DNA of 64,000 bases, taken from positions 639,360-703,359 of the forward strand of contig NZ_WTYG01000002.1 of the NCBI RefSeq assembly GCF_009828015.1, in the 5' to 3' direction. The notes below the pieces were generated by a model. The model made no database searches. It was given only the letters and a program-made list of their open reading frames with translations, and had not been told where the DNA came from. Shown piece after piece: positions 1 to 8,382 of the stretch. Numbering within the stretch: the first letter of the stretch is position 1; each line of letters begins with the position of its first letter. The translations under genes and the position numbers were made by a program. This DNA is from Qipengyuania citrea (GTDB taxonomy: Bacteria; Pseudomonadota; Alphaproteobacteria; Sphingomonadales; Sphingomonadaceae).

Positions 1-101
1 GCAGGAGTCGACGAACCGCTTGCAGCCAGCCCCAAGGCCATGGCACACGCCACGGACCAAGCACCGAACCACGACATTCTGCGATTTCCTACGCTCTTCA
101 T
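1..101 (-). CDS. N-terminus of a putative exported protein (cut by window edge)
   Basis: The minus strand reads from an ATG at 101 without a stop to the window edge (33 codons). It has basic residues after the start (K, R, R), a hydrophobic stretch containing ACAMALGLAA, and then a small/polar region (SGSSTP), which looks like a signal peptide. An internal ATG at 77 would shorten the basic n-region. It is divergent from hemW, with a 47-bp gap. None of the plus-strand frames here gives a plausible end of a gene such as rdgB. The function cannot be told from 33 residues; the call is tentative. Confidence 0.4.
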   Translation of the reverse strand, partial: MKSVGNRRMSWFGAWSVACAMALGLAASGSSTP

Positions 102-148
102 GCGTCGGGCAAATCGGTTACGATCGTTAAGATTGGGTAAACTCACAA

Positions 149-1303
149 TTGGCCCGCGCGCTCTACATTCACTGGCCTTTCTGCATCGCAAAATGCCCTT
201 ATTGCGACTTCAACAGCCATGTCCGGAAAACTGCGGAGACCGCCGTCTGGAAAGACGCGCTCATAGCGGACATGCGCCATGAGCATGTTCAGGCAAATTC
301 TGAAGAACCGCTGACAAGCATCTTTTTCGGCGGCGGAACACCGTCTCTGATGCCGCCCAGCCTGGTGGCCGAACTGATCGCCGAAGCCGATCGGTTGTGG
401 GGTTTCGATCCCGCTGTCGAGATCACGCTGGAAGCCAATCCCAGCAGCGTGGAGGCAGCCAATTTCGCCAATCTGGCCATGGCCGGGGTCAATCGGGTGT
501 CGCTTGGCGTCCAGAGCCTGCACGACGAGGCGTTGCGTTTCCTCGGCCGGCTGCATGGCGCAAGCGAAGCACTGCAGGCGCTGGAAGTCGCACAGCGGCA
601 TTTCAAACGCGTTTCGATAGATCTCATCTATGCCCGCCCCGGTCAGACCGAGGCCGATTGGCACGCCGAGCTGGGCCGCGCGCTTGCGCTCGGTACCGAC
701 CATATGTCGCTCTACCAGCTGACGATCGAACCCTCGACACGGTTTGCCACCGATGTCCGCCAGGGGGTTTTCGCACCGCTGGAGGACGACCCGGCAGCCG
801 ACCTCTTCGCCCTCACCCGCGAAATGACCGAGGCGGCGGGACTACCCGCCTACGAGACCAGCAACCACGCCCGCCCCGGCCAAGAGAGCCGCCACAACCT
901 GACCTATTGGCGTTATCTCGACTATATCGGGATCGGACCCGGCGCGCATGGCAGGCGCTGCGACACCGCCACGGTGAGGCACCGCAAGCCCGAGAACTAT
1001 CTGGGCGCATTCGCAGCGCAGCAGCACGGGATCGCCGAGGCGCGGCCGCTGGGGCGCAGCGAACAGGCGAGCGAGGCGCTGCTGATGGGGCTGCGTCTGC
1101 TCGAAGGCGTCGATCTTGCGCAGCTGGCGCAGCGCTTCGGCGCGCAGCCCGAAACGTTGATCGACGGCCGCAAGCTGGCACTCTACCGCGATCTGGGCAT
1201 GGCGTGGTCCGACGGGCCGCGGATCGGTGTCACGCCGCGCGGAATGCCGGTGCTCGACGCGCTGCTCGGCGAGCTGGTCCAGGCTGACCTCGTAACCTCA
1301 TGA
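149..1303 (+). CDS. hemW: Radical SAM heme chaperone HemW
   Basis: A 384-aa member of the coproporphyrinogen III oxidase-like radical SAM family. The 4Fe-4S/SAM motif CxxxCxxC is at residues 12-19 (CIAKCPYC), followed by the GGGTP segment near residue 62 and the family signature IGIGPGAHG near residue 265. HemW proteins bind heme and deliver it to respiratory enzymes; they are often misannotated as HemN, but this one has the short HemW architecture. The start is a TTG at 149, because an in-frame stop at 128-130 leaves no upstream ATG or GTG. The stop overlaps the xerC start by ATGA, so the two are translationally coupled. Confidence 0.95.
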   Translation: MARALYIHWPFCIAKCPYCDFNSHVRKTAETAVWKDALIADMRHEHVQANSEEPLTSIFFGGGTPSLMPPSLVAELIAEADRLWGFDPAVEITLEANPSSVEAANFANLAMAGVNRVSLGVQSLHDEALRFLGRLHGASEALQALEVAQRHFKRVSIDLIYARPGQTEADWHAELGRALALGTDHMSLYQLTIEPSTRFATDVRQGVFAPLEDDPAADLFALTREMTEAAGLPAYETSNHARPGQESRHNLTYWRYLDYIGIGPGAHGRRCDTATVRHRKPENYLGAFAAQQHGIAEARPLGRSEQASEALLMGLRLLEGVDLAQLAQRFGAQPETLIDGRKLALYRDLGMAWSDGPRIGVTPRGMPVLDALLGELVQADLVTS

Positions 1304-2196
1304 CCAGCGCCGACATGCTCGCGGCCTGGCACGACCATCTGGCCCTCGGGCTGAGGCGCTCGCCGCACACGGTACGGGCCTATGGCACGGCGGCGCAGCG
1401 GCTGCTGACGCGGATGGATCTGGCGACATGGGACGAGGTAGCCCGAATGCCGGCAACGCGGTTGCGCACGCATCTGGCATCGCGCCGGGCCGACGGGCTT
1501 TCCAATGCCTCCGCCGCGCGCGAACTGTCTGCGCTCAAGGGGTTCATCGCCTTTGCCCGCGCGCAGGCTGGCCACGCGGTATCCGAACCCCCGCGGCTGC
1601 GCGGTCCGCGTATTGCGAAGGGACTGCCGCGCCCGGTAACGCCCGACGATGCTGTCGGGCTGGCCGATACGGTTGCCGAACTGGCGAGCGACGACTGGAT
1701 CGGCGCGCGCGATCGCGCGGTCTTGCTGCTGCTCTACGGTGCCGGCCTGCGGATTGCCGAAGCGCTGTCGCTGACCGGCGCCGACCTGCCGCTGGGCGAA
1801 CGGCTGACCGTGACCGGCAAGGGCGGCAAGCAGCGCGTGGTCCCGTTGCTCCCGATCATTCGCGAGGCGGTGGCCGATTATGTCGCCCGGTGCCCGTGGC
1901 CGCTCACCCAATCGGATCCGCTGTTCCGCGGGGCAAAGGGCGGCGCATTGTCACAGGGCGTGCTGCAGAAAGCGACCGCGCGGGCGCGCAGGGCGCTCGG
2001 CCTGCCCGATAGCGCCACGCCGCATGCGCTGCGCCACAGCTTCGCCACGCATCTGCTGGGTGCCGGGGCCGATCTCAGGAGCCTGCAGGAACTGCTGGGC
2101 CATGCCAGCCTGGGATCGACGCAGATCTATACCAAGGTCGATGCGGCCACCCTGCTCGATACCTATCGCAAGGCCCATCCGCGCGAACAGGACTAG
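1300..2196 (+). CDS. xerC: Tyrosine recombinase XerC
   Basis: A 298-aa tyrosine recombinase acting with XerD at the chromosomal dif site to resolve dimers. An N-terminal SAM-like core-binding domain (about residues 1-100) precedes the catalytic domain. The active-site set is visible: R151 (GLRIAEAL), K in GKGGKQR (about 174-177), H242 and R245 (HALRH), H268 (LLGHAS) and Y277 (TQIYTKV). It is full-length and shares ATGA with hemW. Its TAG stop is embedded in CTAG shared with the stop of the convergent dedA gene. No dif-like site is evident here, and no mobile-element genes flank it, so the chromosomal XerC role is preferred over a phage integrase. Confidence 0.93.
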   Translation: MTSADMLAAWHDHLALGLRRSPHTVRAYGTAAQRLLTRMDLATWDEVARMPATRLRTHLASRRADGLSNASAARELSALKGFIAFARAQAGHAVSEPPRLRGPRIAKGLPRPVTPDDAVGLADTVAELASDDWIGARDRAVLLLLYGAGLRIAEALSLTGADLPLGERLTVTGKGGKQRVVPLLPIIREAVADYVARCPWPLTQSDPLFRGAKGGALSQGVLQKATARARRALGLPDSATPHALRHSFATHLLGAGADLRSLQELLGHASLGSTQIYTKVDAATLLDTYRKAHPREQD

Positions 2197-2798
2197 CGTT
2201 CGGCGCGCGGTTTCCAGGTCACGACCCGCCACGCATAGCCAGCCAGCGTCAGACCGAGCAGGCCGAGGGTGATCCAGCCGAGCACCTCTTGCGATTCGGC
2301 GAGCCATACCGCCAGCCGCCGTCCGCTCTCGACCAGCAGCAGGTTCCAGATGAAGGCCCCGGCAAAGGTGAAGCCGAGGAACCGCCACAGCCCCATATGC
2401 GCGAGTCCCGCTGGCAGCGAGATCATCGTGCGAAAGACCGGGGTGAAGCGGAACACGAAGACGACCCAGGGCCCGTGCCGCTGGAAGAAGCCCTGCGCGC
2501 GTTCGACATCCTGCCACTCCATCGTCAGCCAGCGCGCCCAGCGGTTGACGAAGGGTTCGAGCCGCGTGCGCCCCCAGTGGTCGCCCAGCCAGTACCAGAC
2601 GTAATTGCCCGCGGTCGAACCGACCGTGCCGACGATCATCAGCGGCCAGAAATCCATCGTTCCGCGCGATACCGCGACCCCGCCCAGCCCCATGATCACT
2701 TCGGACGGGATCGGCGGGAAGATGTTCTCGACTGCCATGAGCAGGAAAATGCCTAGCAGCCCGCCCTGCTCGATCGCGCGGAGGATAAATTCGTGCAT
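2193..2798 (-). CDS. DedA family membrane protein
   Basis: A 201-aa polytopic inner-membrane protein of the DedA/SNARE-associated (VTT) family. It shows the family's N-terminal ENIFPPIPSE motif near residue 25, the G-rich re-entrant segment around GNYVWYWLGD, and R-rich FRFTPVFRTMISLPAG near residue 115, followed by a hydrophobic segment. DedA proteins are implicated in lipid-carrier (undecaprenyl phosphate) or phospholipid flipping and membrane homeostasis. It is the last gene of the rsmI-yraN-gshB-dedA series on the minus strand, 33 bp after gshB, and shares a CTAG stop with convergent xerC. Confidence 0.88.
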   Translation of the reverse strand: MHEFILRAIEQGGLLGIFLLMAVENIFPPIPSEVIMGLGGVAVSRGTMDFWPLMIVGTVGSTAGNYVWYWLGDHWGRTRLEPFVNRWARWLTMEWQDVERAQGFFQRHGPWVVFVFRFTPVFRTMISLPAGLAHMGLWRFLGFTFAGAFIWNLLLVESGRRLAVWLAESQEVLGWITLGLLGLTLAGYAWRVVTWKPRAER

Positions 2799-2831
2799 AG
2801 GTGCCCTAACGGCCCGGCCGCGCCAACGGTC

Positions 2832-3800
2832 CTACATCGCCGCGTGGCGGCGTTCGATGGCATCCCAGATCAGGCCCGCACTGTCGGTCCCGTTGAACTT
2901 GTCGATCGCGACGATGCCGGTGGGCGAGGTGACGTTGATCTCGGTCAGCCATTTGCCTCCGATCACGTCGATGCCGACGAAGACCAGCCCGCGCCGTTCG
3001 AGCTCGGGGCCCATCGCCGCGCAGATTTCTTCCTCGCGCGCGGTCAGCGTCGCCGCTTCCGCGTGGCCGCCCTGCGCAAGGTTCGAACGGAACTCGCCTT
3101 CACCCGGGAAGCGATTGATCGCGCCGACGAATTTGCCATCGACCAGCACGATCCGCTTGTCGCCTTCGCTGACTTCGGGGAGGAACGGCTGGACCATGTG
3201 CGGTTCGGGCCAGGTCTGGTCGAACACTTCGGACAGCGCGGACAGGTTGGTGCCCTGCTCGTCGATGCGGAAGATCGCCTTCCCGCCATTGCCATGCAGC
3301 GGCTTCACCACCACCGAACCGTGGCGTTTCTGGAAGTCGCGCAGATCGTCGAGATGCCGCGCGACCAGCGTCGGCGGCATGAACCGCGCGTAATCGAGCA
3401 CGAACATCTTTTCCGGTGCATTGACCACTTCGCGCGGATCGTTTGCCACCAGCGTGGTGCCCTTGAGCCGGTCGAGCAGCAGCGCAGCGCTGATATAGCC
3501 GAGATGGAACGGCGGATCCTGCCGCATCAGCACAACGTCGATATCCTGCGCCAGATCGATCCGGCGCCGTTCCCCGACGGTGTAATGGTCGCCCTCGACC
3601 CGTTGGACCGTCACCGGCGCGGCATGCGCGGTGATCCGCCCGCGGGGCGTGCCGTCGCTTTCATAGGCCAGGCTGGTGACATCGTAATGCCACAGCTCGT
3701 GGCCGCGTGCCTGAGCCGACAGCATCAGCGCAAACGAACTGTCGCCCGCAATCCTGATGCTTTCGAGCGGGTCCATCTGGATAGCAACGCGGAGCGACAT
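2832..3800 (-). CDS. gshB: Glutathione synthetase
   Basis: A 322-aa enzyme that ligates gamma-glutamylcysteine and glycine with ATP in the cytoplasm. The N-terminal domain begins SLRVAIQMDPLESI, typical of GshB. The ATP-grasp domain shows VVKPLHGNGGKAIFRI (about 145-160) and the C-terminal GGKWLTEINVTSPTG metal/ATP-binding segment near residue 285. An upstream in-frame start at 3842 would add 14 residues not found in the family; the ATG at 3800 fits the conserved N-terminus. It lies downstream of yraN, as in many alphaproteobacteria. Confidence 0.94.
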   Translation of the reverse strand: MSLRVAIQMDPLESIRIAGDSSFALMLSAQARGHELWHYDVTSLAYESDGTPRGRITAHAAPVTVQRVEGDHYTVGERRRIDLAQDIDVVLMRQDPPFHLGYISAALLLDRLKGTTLVANDPREVVNAPEKMFVLDYARFMPPTLVARHLDDLRDFQKRHGSVVVKPLHGNGGKAIFRIDEQGTNLSALSEVFDQTWPEPHMVQPFLPEVSEGDKRIVLVDGKFVGAINRFPGEGEFRSNLAQGGHAEAATLTAREEEICAAMGPELERRGLVFVGIDVIGGKWLTEINVTSPTGIVAIDKFNGTDSAGLIWDAIERRHAAM

Positions 3801-3902
3801 GCACTTACCTTTCGCTTGGCGTGTCCGGGTGGTGCCGGGCACGGTAGGGAATTCCGGCTGGCCCGCTCACCACCCGCTGCGCACCGGACGCGCAAGCGGA
3901 GC

Positions 3903-4253
3903 TCAGGGCTGCCATGCGTTGGCGATGTGGCGAGGGAAGCTGCCCGGTGCAAGCAGGATCACGTCGAGCCGGATATCTTCGCCGCTTCCGGCATAGCGAT
4001 GCGCCACCGCTTCCACGGTAGCGGCCACGCGCGACAGCCGGTGTTCGTCGACTGCGTGATCGAGAACGGCGCGCCGGCGGCGCCACTTCACTTCGACGAA
4101 GGCGATCACCCCGCCTCTTCTGGCGACGATGTCGATCTCGCCCGCCGGTGTCTTGACCCGCCGGTCGAGGATTTGCCAGCCCTTGGCCCTGAGCCAGACC
4201 GCAGCGCGGGTTTCGCCGTCGCGGCCGCGTTTCTCGGCCAGCCTGCGCGTCAT
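3903..4253 (-). CDS. yraN: YraN/UPF0102 family nuclease-like protein
   Basis: A 116-aa protein of the UPF0102 family, which has a Holliday-junction-resolvase/restriction-endonuclease fold. The core motif GEIDIVARRGGVIAFVEVK (about residues 36-55) carries the expected D, E and K active-site residues. Its exact role is not established. The start ATG overlaps the rsmI stop (ATGA at 4250-4253), so it is coupled to rsmI, the usual neighbour. Confidence 0.9.
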   Translation of the reverse strand: MTRRLAEKRGRDGETRAAVWLRAKGWQILDRRVKTPAGEIDIVARRGGVIAFVEVKWRRRRAVLDHAVDEHRLSRVAATVEAVAHRYAGSGEDIRLDVILLAPGSFPRHIANAWQP

Positions 4254-5101
4254 TCGGACCGCAGTTCCAGCGCCCTGGCGTAGAGTTCCTTGCGATCGAG
4301 CCCGGTCGCTTTCGCCACCTGTCCCGCGGCCTGCGAGGGCTTGAGCGTGCGCAGTGCATCGGCGAGCAATTGTTCGGCGTATTCGGGGCTGGCCACGCGC
4401 TCGGGCGGCGGCCCGACCAGCAGCACGATCTCGCCCTTCGGGGGATGCGCCTCGTAATAGGCGATCAGGCCGTGCGGCAGGCCGGGGCGAAGTTCCTCGT
4501 GCAGCTTGGTCAGCTCGCGCGCCACGGCGACATTGCGGTTGGGCAGCGCCTCGGCGATGGCAGCCAGCGACTTGGTCAGTCGCGGTGCGGTTTCGTAGAA
4601 TACCAGCGTCGTGTCGACATCGGCCAGTTCCTCCAGCGTTTCGCGCCGCGCCTTGTCCTTGTTCGGCAGGAAGCCGGCGAAGAGGAAGCGGTCGTTGGGC
4701 AGTCCGCTGAGCGCGAGCGCCGTGACCGCGGCGCAGGCGCCGGGCAGCGCGGTCACCGGAATACCCTCGGCGCGGCAGTCGTTGACGAGGCGATAGCCGG
4801 GATCGGAAACCATCGGCGTGCCCGCATCGCTGACCAGCGCGACCGCGCGATCGCGCATCGATTCGACCAACCGGGTGCGGTCGCGGTGTTCGCTGTGGTC
4901 GTCATAGCGCCACATCGGCTTCGATATCCCCAGATGCTTGAGCAGCTTGCCGGTGACGCGCGTATCCTCGCACGCGACCCCGTCGCAGCGGCGCAGCACG
5001 TCGACCGCGCGCAATGTGATATCCCCTAGGTTGCCGATCGGGGTGGCGACGATATAGAGCCCGGGTGTAAGGGCATTTTCGGGAGGGGGCGCATCTGTCA
5101 C
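4250..5101 (-). CDS. rsmI: 16S rRNA 2'-O-methyltransferase RsmI
   Basis: A 283-aa tetrapyrrole-methylase-fold enzyme that methylates the ribose of C1402 in 16S rRNA, in the decoding centre. Family motifs are LYIVATPIGNLGDITLRA at the N-terminus, SDAGTPMVSDPG near residue 90, and GEIVLLVGPP near residue 220. The reading frame stays open far upstream into the divergent lipoprotein gene, but no family-like residues are found there. The GTG at 5101 lies just after an AGGAGG at 5105-5110, which sets the likely start. It overlaps yraN by ATGA. Confidence 0.92.
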   Translation of the reverse strand: MTDAPPPENALTPGLYIVATPIGNLGDITLRAVDVLRRCDGVACEDTRVTGKLLKHLGISKPMWRYDDHSEHRDRTRLVESMRDRAVALVSDAGTPMVSDPGYRLVNDCRAEGIPVTALPGACAAVTALALSGLPNDRFLFAGFLPNKDKARRETLEELADVDTTLVFYETAPRLTKSLAAIAEALPNRNVAVARELTKLHEELRPGLPHGLIAYYEAHPPKGEIVLLVGPPPERVASPEYAEQLLADALRTLKPSQAAGQVAKATGLDRKELYARALELRSE

Positions 5102-5138
5102 CACCCTCCTTTGAACCAAGAATGAGGGACGCGGCAAG

Positions 5139-6296
5139 ATGAAGCGCTGGACTATCGACCGCCGGGCAATGGTAACCGTGGGGCTGGCCGCCCTGCTGGG
5201 GGCCTGTTCGGTCATTCCCAAGGGCGCCGACCGCGCCGGACCGGTGGTCACCACGCCGACCCCCGAACCGACCCAGAGCCTGCCGAGCGACGAAACGCGC
5301 CACCGCATCGCGCTGCTGGTACCGATGTCGGGCACCAACGGCGCCGTGGGCCAGTCGATCGCCAACGCCACCACCATGGCCCTGCTCGACACCAATGCCA
5401 GCAATCTGCGGATTACCAGCTACGATACCGCCAAGGGCCCCGAAGCGGCAGCGCGCCAGGCGATCGCCGAGGGCAACAAGCTGATCCTCGGCCCGCTGCT
5501 CGGGTCGAACATCCCGTCGATCACCGCCACGGCGCGGGCGGCGGACGTCCCGGTCATTTCCTTTTCGAACGATACCGGCGCGGCCGGACCCGACGTGCTG
5601 ATCATGGGGCATATTCCCGAGCAGTCGATCATGCGCACAGTGCAATATGCGCGCAGCCGCGGATCGCAGAATTTCGCCATCATCGCTCCCGATGGCGAAT
5701 ATGGCGCCCGTGCCGAGGAAGCCGCCCGCCGCGCGGTGGCGGCCTATGGCGGCACCATGGTGTGGACCGAACGCTACGCCCGTGGCAATACGTCGATCGT
5801 CAGCGCCGCCGAACGGCTCAAGGCGCATGGCGGGTACGACACAGTGCTGATCGCCGACGGCGCGCGTCTTGCGGCGCAGGCAGCCGGCGTGCTTAAGCCG
5901 CGTGCCGGCGGCACACCGCAATTGCTCGGCACCGAATTGTGGAGCGGCGAAGGCTCGGTAACGCGGGCCTCCGCGCTGCGCGGCGCGCTGTTCTCGGCCG
6001 TGTCCGACAATCGCTACAAGCGGTTCGTCGACAGTTACGAGGCGCGCTTCGGCAGCCAGCCCTATCGCATCGCCACGCTCGGCTATGACGCGGTGTTGCT
6101 GACGCTGCGCGTGGCGCGCGACTGGCGCGTCGGCCGCGATTTCCCCGACCGGGCGCTGCGCAGCGAGGACGGTTTCCTCGGTCTCGACGGCGCCTTCCGC
6201 TTCGGCCCCAACGGCCTCGTCGAACGCGCCTTCGAGGTCCGCGAGGTCCGTGACGGTGCGGTTGTGGTGGTCGAGAACGCCCCGGCCCGTTTCTGA
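5139..6296 (+). CDS. Penicillin-binding protein activator, LpoA-like lipoprotein
   Basis: A 385-aa periplasmic lipoprotein. The N-terminus has basic residues, a hydrophobic core and the lipobox LLGAC (Cys about residue 24). The rest is a type-1 periplasmic-binding-protein fold starting RHRIALLVPMSGTNGAVGQS, as in the C-terminal half of LpoA, the activator of PBP1A. Alphaproteobacterial members lack the N-terminal TPR half of the enterobacterial protein, so the link to a specific PBP is inferred. It is divergent from rsmI, as lpoA is in E. coli, which supports the call. Confidence 0.82.
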   Translation: MKRWTIDRRAMVTVGLAALLGACSVIPKGADRAGPVVTTPTPEPTQSLPSDETRHRIALLVPMSGTNGAVGQSIANATTMALLDTNASNLRITSYDTAKGPEAAARQAIAEGNKLILGPLLGSNIPSITATARAADVPVISFSNDTGAAGPDVLIMGHIPEQSIMRTVQYARSRGSQNFAIIAPDGEYGARAEEAARRAVAAYGGTMVWTERYARGNTSIVSAAERLKAHGGYDTVLIADGARLAAQAAGVLKPRAGGTPQLLGTELWSGEGSVTRASALRGALFSAVSDNRYKRFVDSYEARFGSQPYRIATLGYDAVLLTLRVARDWRVGRDFPDRALRSEDGFLGLDGAFRFGPNGLVERAFEVREVRDGAVVVVENAPARF

Positions 6297-6405
6297 CCTC
6301 GTCCCCGTCCCGCTGGACGCGGCCCGCGCGCCCCGGCCTCGGTACGGTGGGTAAATCCGGCCGCGCCGCTTGTAAGGCAGCGGCCTAGAGCGGTATTCCT
6401 GCAGC

Positions 6406-8382
6406 ATGTCCGACGATCTGTTCGAAAACACGCCCACGTCCAGCGGCGATTACGACGCTTCCTCGATCGAAGTCCTCGAGGGGCTCGAACCTGTCCGGCG
6501 GCGTCCGGGCATGTATATCGGCGGGACCGACGACCGCGCGCTGCACCATCTCGTGGCCGAAGTGCTCGACAACGCGATGGACGAGGCCGTAGCCGGGCAC
6601 GCGACACGGATCGAACTGCGGCTCGAGGAAGGCAATCGCGTCGTCGTCAGCGACAACGGGCGCGGCATCCCGGTGGGTGAACATCCCAAATATCCGGGCA
6701 AGTCGACGCTCGAAGTGATCCTCTCGACACTGCACTCGGGCGGCAAGTTCTCGGGCAAGGCCTATGCCACCAGCGGCGGCCTGCATGGCGTCGGCGTATC
6801 GGTGGTGAACGCGCTGTCGAGCGATACGCGCGTCGAAGTGGCACGCGACAAGCAACTCTACGCACAGAAATTCTCACGCGGCGAAACGCTCGGGCCGATC
6901 GAACAGCTCGGCCCTACCCCCAACCGCCGCGGAACCACGGTCAGCTTCGTGCCCGACACCGAAATTTTCGGCGACCGGCAGTTCAATCCGAAGAAGCTGT
7001 TCAAGCTTGCGCGCTCGAAAGCCTATCTCTTCGCGGGGGTCGAAATCCGCTGGAAATGCGCCCCCAGCCTGACCAGCGACGATGTCCCCGCCGAAGCGGT
7101 GTTCAAATTTCCCGGCGGCCTTGCGGACCACCTGGCCGAACAGCTCGGCGGGCGCGAATGCGTCACCGCGCAGCCCTTTGCCGGCACGCAGGATTTTCCC
7201 GACGAGGCCGGGCGCGTCGAATGGGCGATCGCCTGGCCGCTCTATTCGGACGGGTCGACCAGCTGGTATTGCAACACCGTGCCCACCCCTGACGGCGGAA
7301 CGCACGAACAGGGCCTGCGCGCTGCGCTGACCAAGGCCCTGCGCGCCTTCGGCGAGCTAACCGGCGCGAAGAAGGCGAAGGACCTGACCGCCGACGATGT
7401 CATGGTGGGTGCCGAAGTCATGCTCTCGGTTTTCATCCGCGATCCGCAATTCCAGAGTCAGACCAAGGACCGGCTGACCTCGCCCGAAGCGGCACGGCTG
7501 GTCGAGAACGCAGTCCGCGACCATTTCGATCATTTCCTGTCGGACAATATGGACCGCGGCAAGGCTCTGCTCGGCCAGGTCATGGAGCGCATGGACGAGC
7601 GCCTGCGGCGCAAGCAGGAACGCGAGATCAAGCGCAAGACCGCGACCAATGCCAAGAAGCTGCGCCTGCCCGGGAAGCTGACCGATTGCTCGGGCGAAGG
7701 CGAAGGCGAGACCGAACTGTTCATCGTCGAAGGCGATTCTGCGGGCGGCAGCGCCAAGCAGGCGCGCAACCGCAAGACGCAGGCGATCCTGCCGATCCGC
7801 GGCAAGATCCTCAACGTGGCCAGCGCCACGGCGGACAAGATCCGCGCCAACAGCGAGATCGCCGACCTGACGCTGGCGATGGGCTGCGGCACGCGCAAGG
7901 ATTGCGAGCCGGAAAACCTGCGCTACGATCGCATCATCATCATGACCGACGCCGATGTCGACGGCGCGCATATCGCCACGCTGTTGATGACCTTCTTCTT
8001 CCAGGAAATGACCGAAGTGGTGCGCGGCGGGCATCTCTACCTCGCGCAGCCCCCGCTCTATCGTCTGACCGCGGGTAAGGAGAGCCGCTATGCCCGCGAC
8101 GACGAACATCGTGCCGAACTCGAGGCCACCGTGTTCAAGGGCAAGAAAGTCGATGTCGGCCGCTTCAAGGGGCTTGGCGAGATGAACCCCGCGCAGTTGC
8201 GCGAAACCACGATGGACCCGGAGACCCGTAGCCTGATCCGCATCACCCTGCCCGCCGAGTTCGAACAGCGCGCGGTGGTCAAGGAGCTGGTGGACCAGCT
8301 GATGGGCCGCAATCCCGAACACCGGTTCAACTTCATCCAGAACAATGCCGGCGACATGGACCGCGAGATGATCGACGCCTAG
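6406..8382 (+). CDS. parE: DNA topoisomerase IV subunit B
   Basis: A 658-aa type IIA topoisomerase ATPase subunit that pairs with ParC to decatenate chromosomes. The GHKL ATPase motifs are DNAMDEAVAG, DNGRGIPVGEHP and TSGGLHGVGVSVVNAL (residues about 55-145). TOPRIM residues are EGDSAGGSA near 441 and DADVDGAHI near 515. The length and the sequence after GMYIGGTD match ParE rather than the longer GyrB. The stop is shared through CTAG with the convergent hydrolase gene. Confidence 0.94.
   Translation: MSDDLFENTPTSSGDYDASSIEVLEGLEPVRRRPGMYIGGTDDRALHHLVAEVLDNAMDEAVAGHATRIELRLEEGNRVVVSDNGRGIPVGEHPKYPGKSTLEVILSTLHSGGKFSGKAYATSGGLHGVGVSVVNALSSDTRVEVARDKQLYAQKFSRGETLGPIEQLGPTPNRRGTTVSFVPDTEIFGDRQFNPKKLFKLARSKAYLFAGVEIRWKCAPSLTSDDVPAEAVFKFPGGLADHLAEQLGGRECVTAQPFAGTQDFPDEAGRVEWAIAWPLYSDGSTSWYCNTVPTPDGGTHEQGLRAALTKALRAFGELTGAKKAKDLTADDVMVGAEVMLSVFIRDPQFQSQTKDRLTSPEAARLVENAVRDHFDHFLSDNMDRGKALLGQVMERMDERLRRKQEREIKRKTATNAKKLRLPGKLTDCSGEGEGETELFIVEGDSAGGSAKQARNRKTQAILPIRGKILNVASATADKIRANSEIADLTLAMGCGTRKDCEPENLRYDRIIIMTDADVDGAHIATLLMTFFFQEMTEVVRGGHLYLAQPPLYRLTAGKESRYARDDEHRAELEATVFKGKKVDVGRFKGLGEMNPAQLRETTMDPETRSLIRITLPAEFEQRAVVKELVDQLMGRNPEHRFNFIQNNAGDMDREMIDA

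Noticed and set aside
1300-2196. xerC as a phage or island integrase
   Set aside because: Coupled to hemW, close to XerC in length and motifs, and no att sites or mobile genes nearby.
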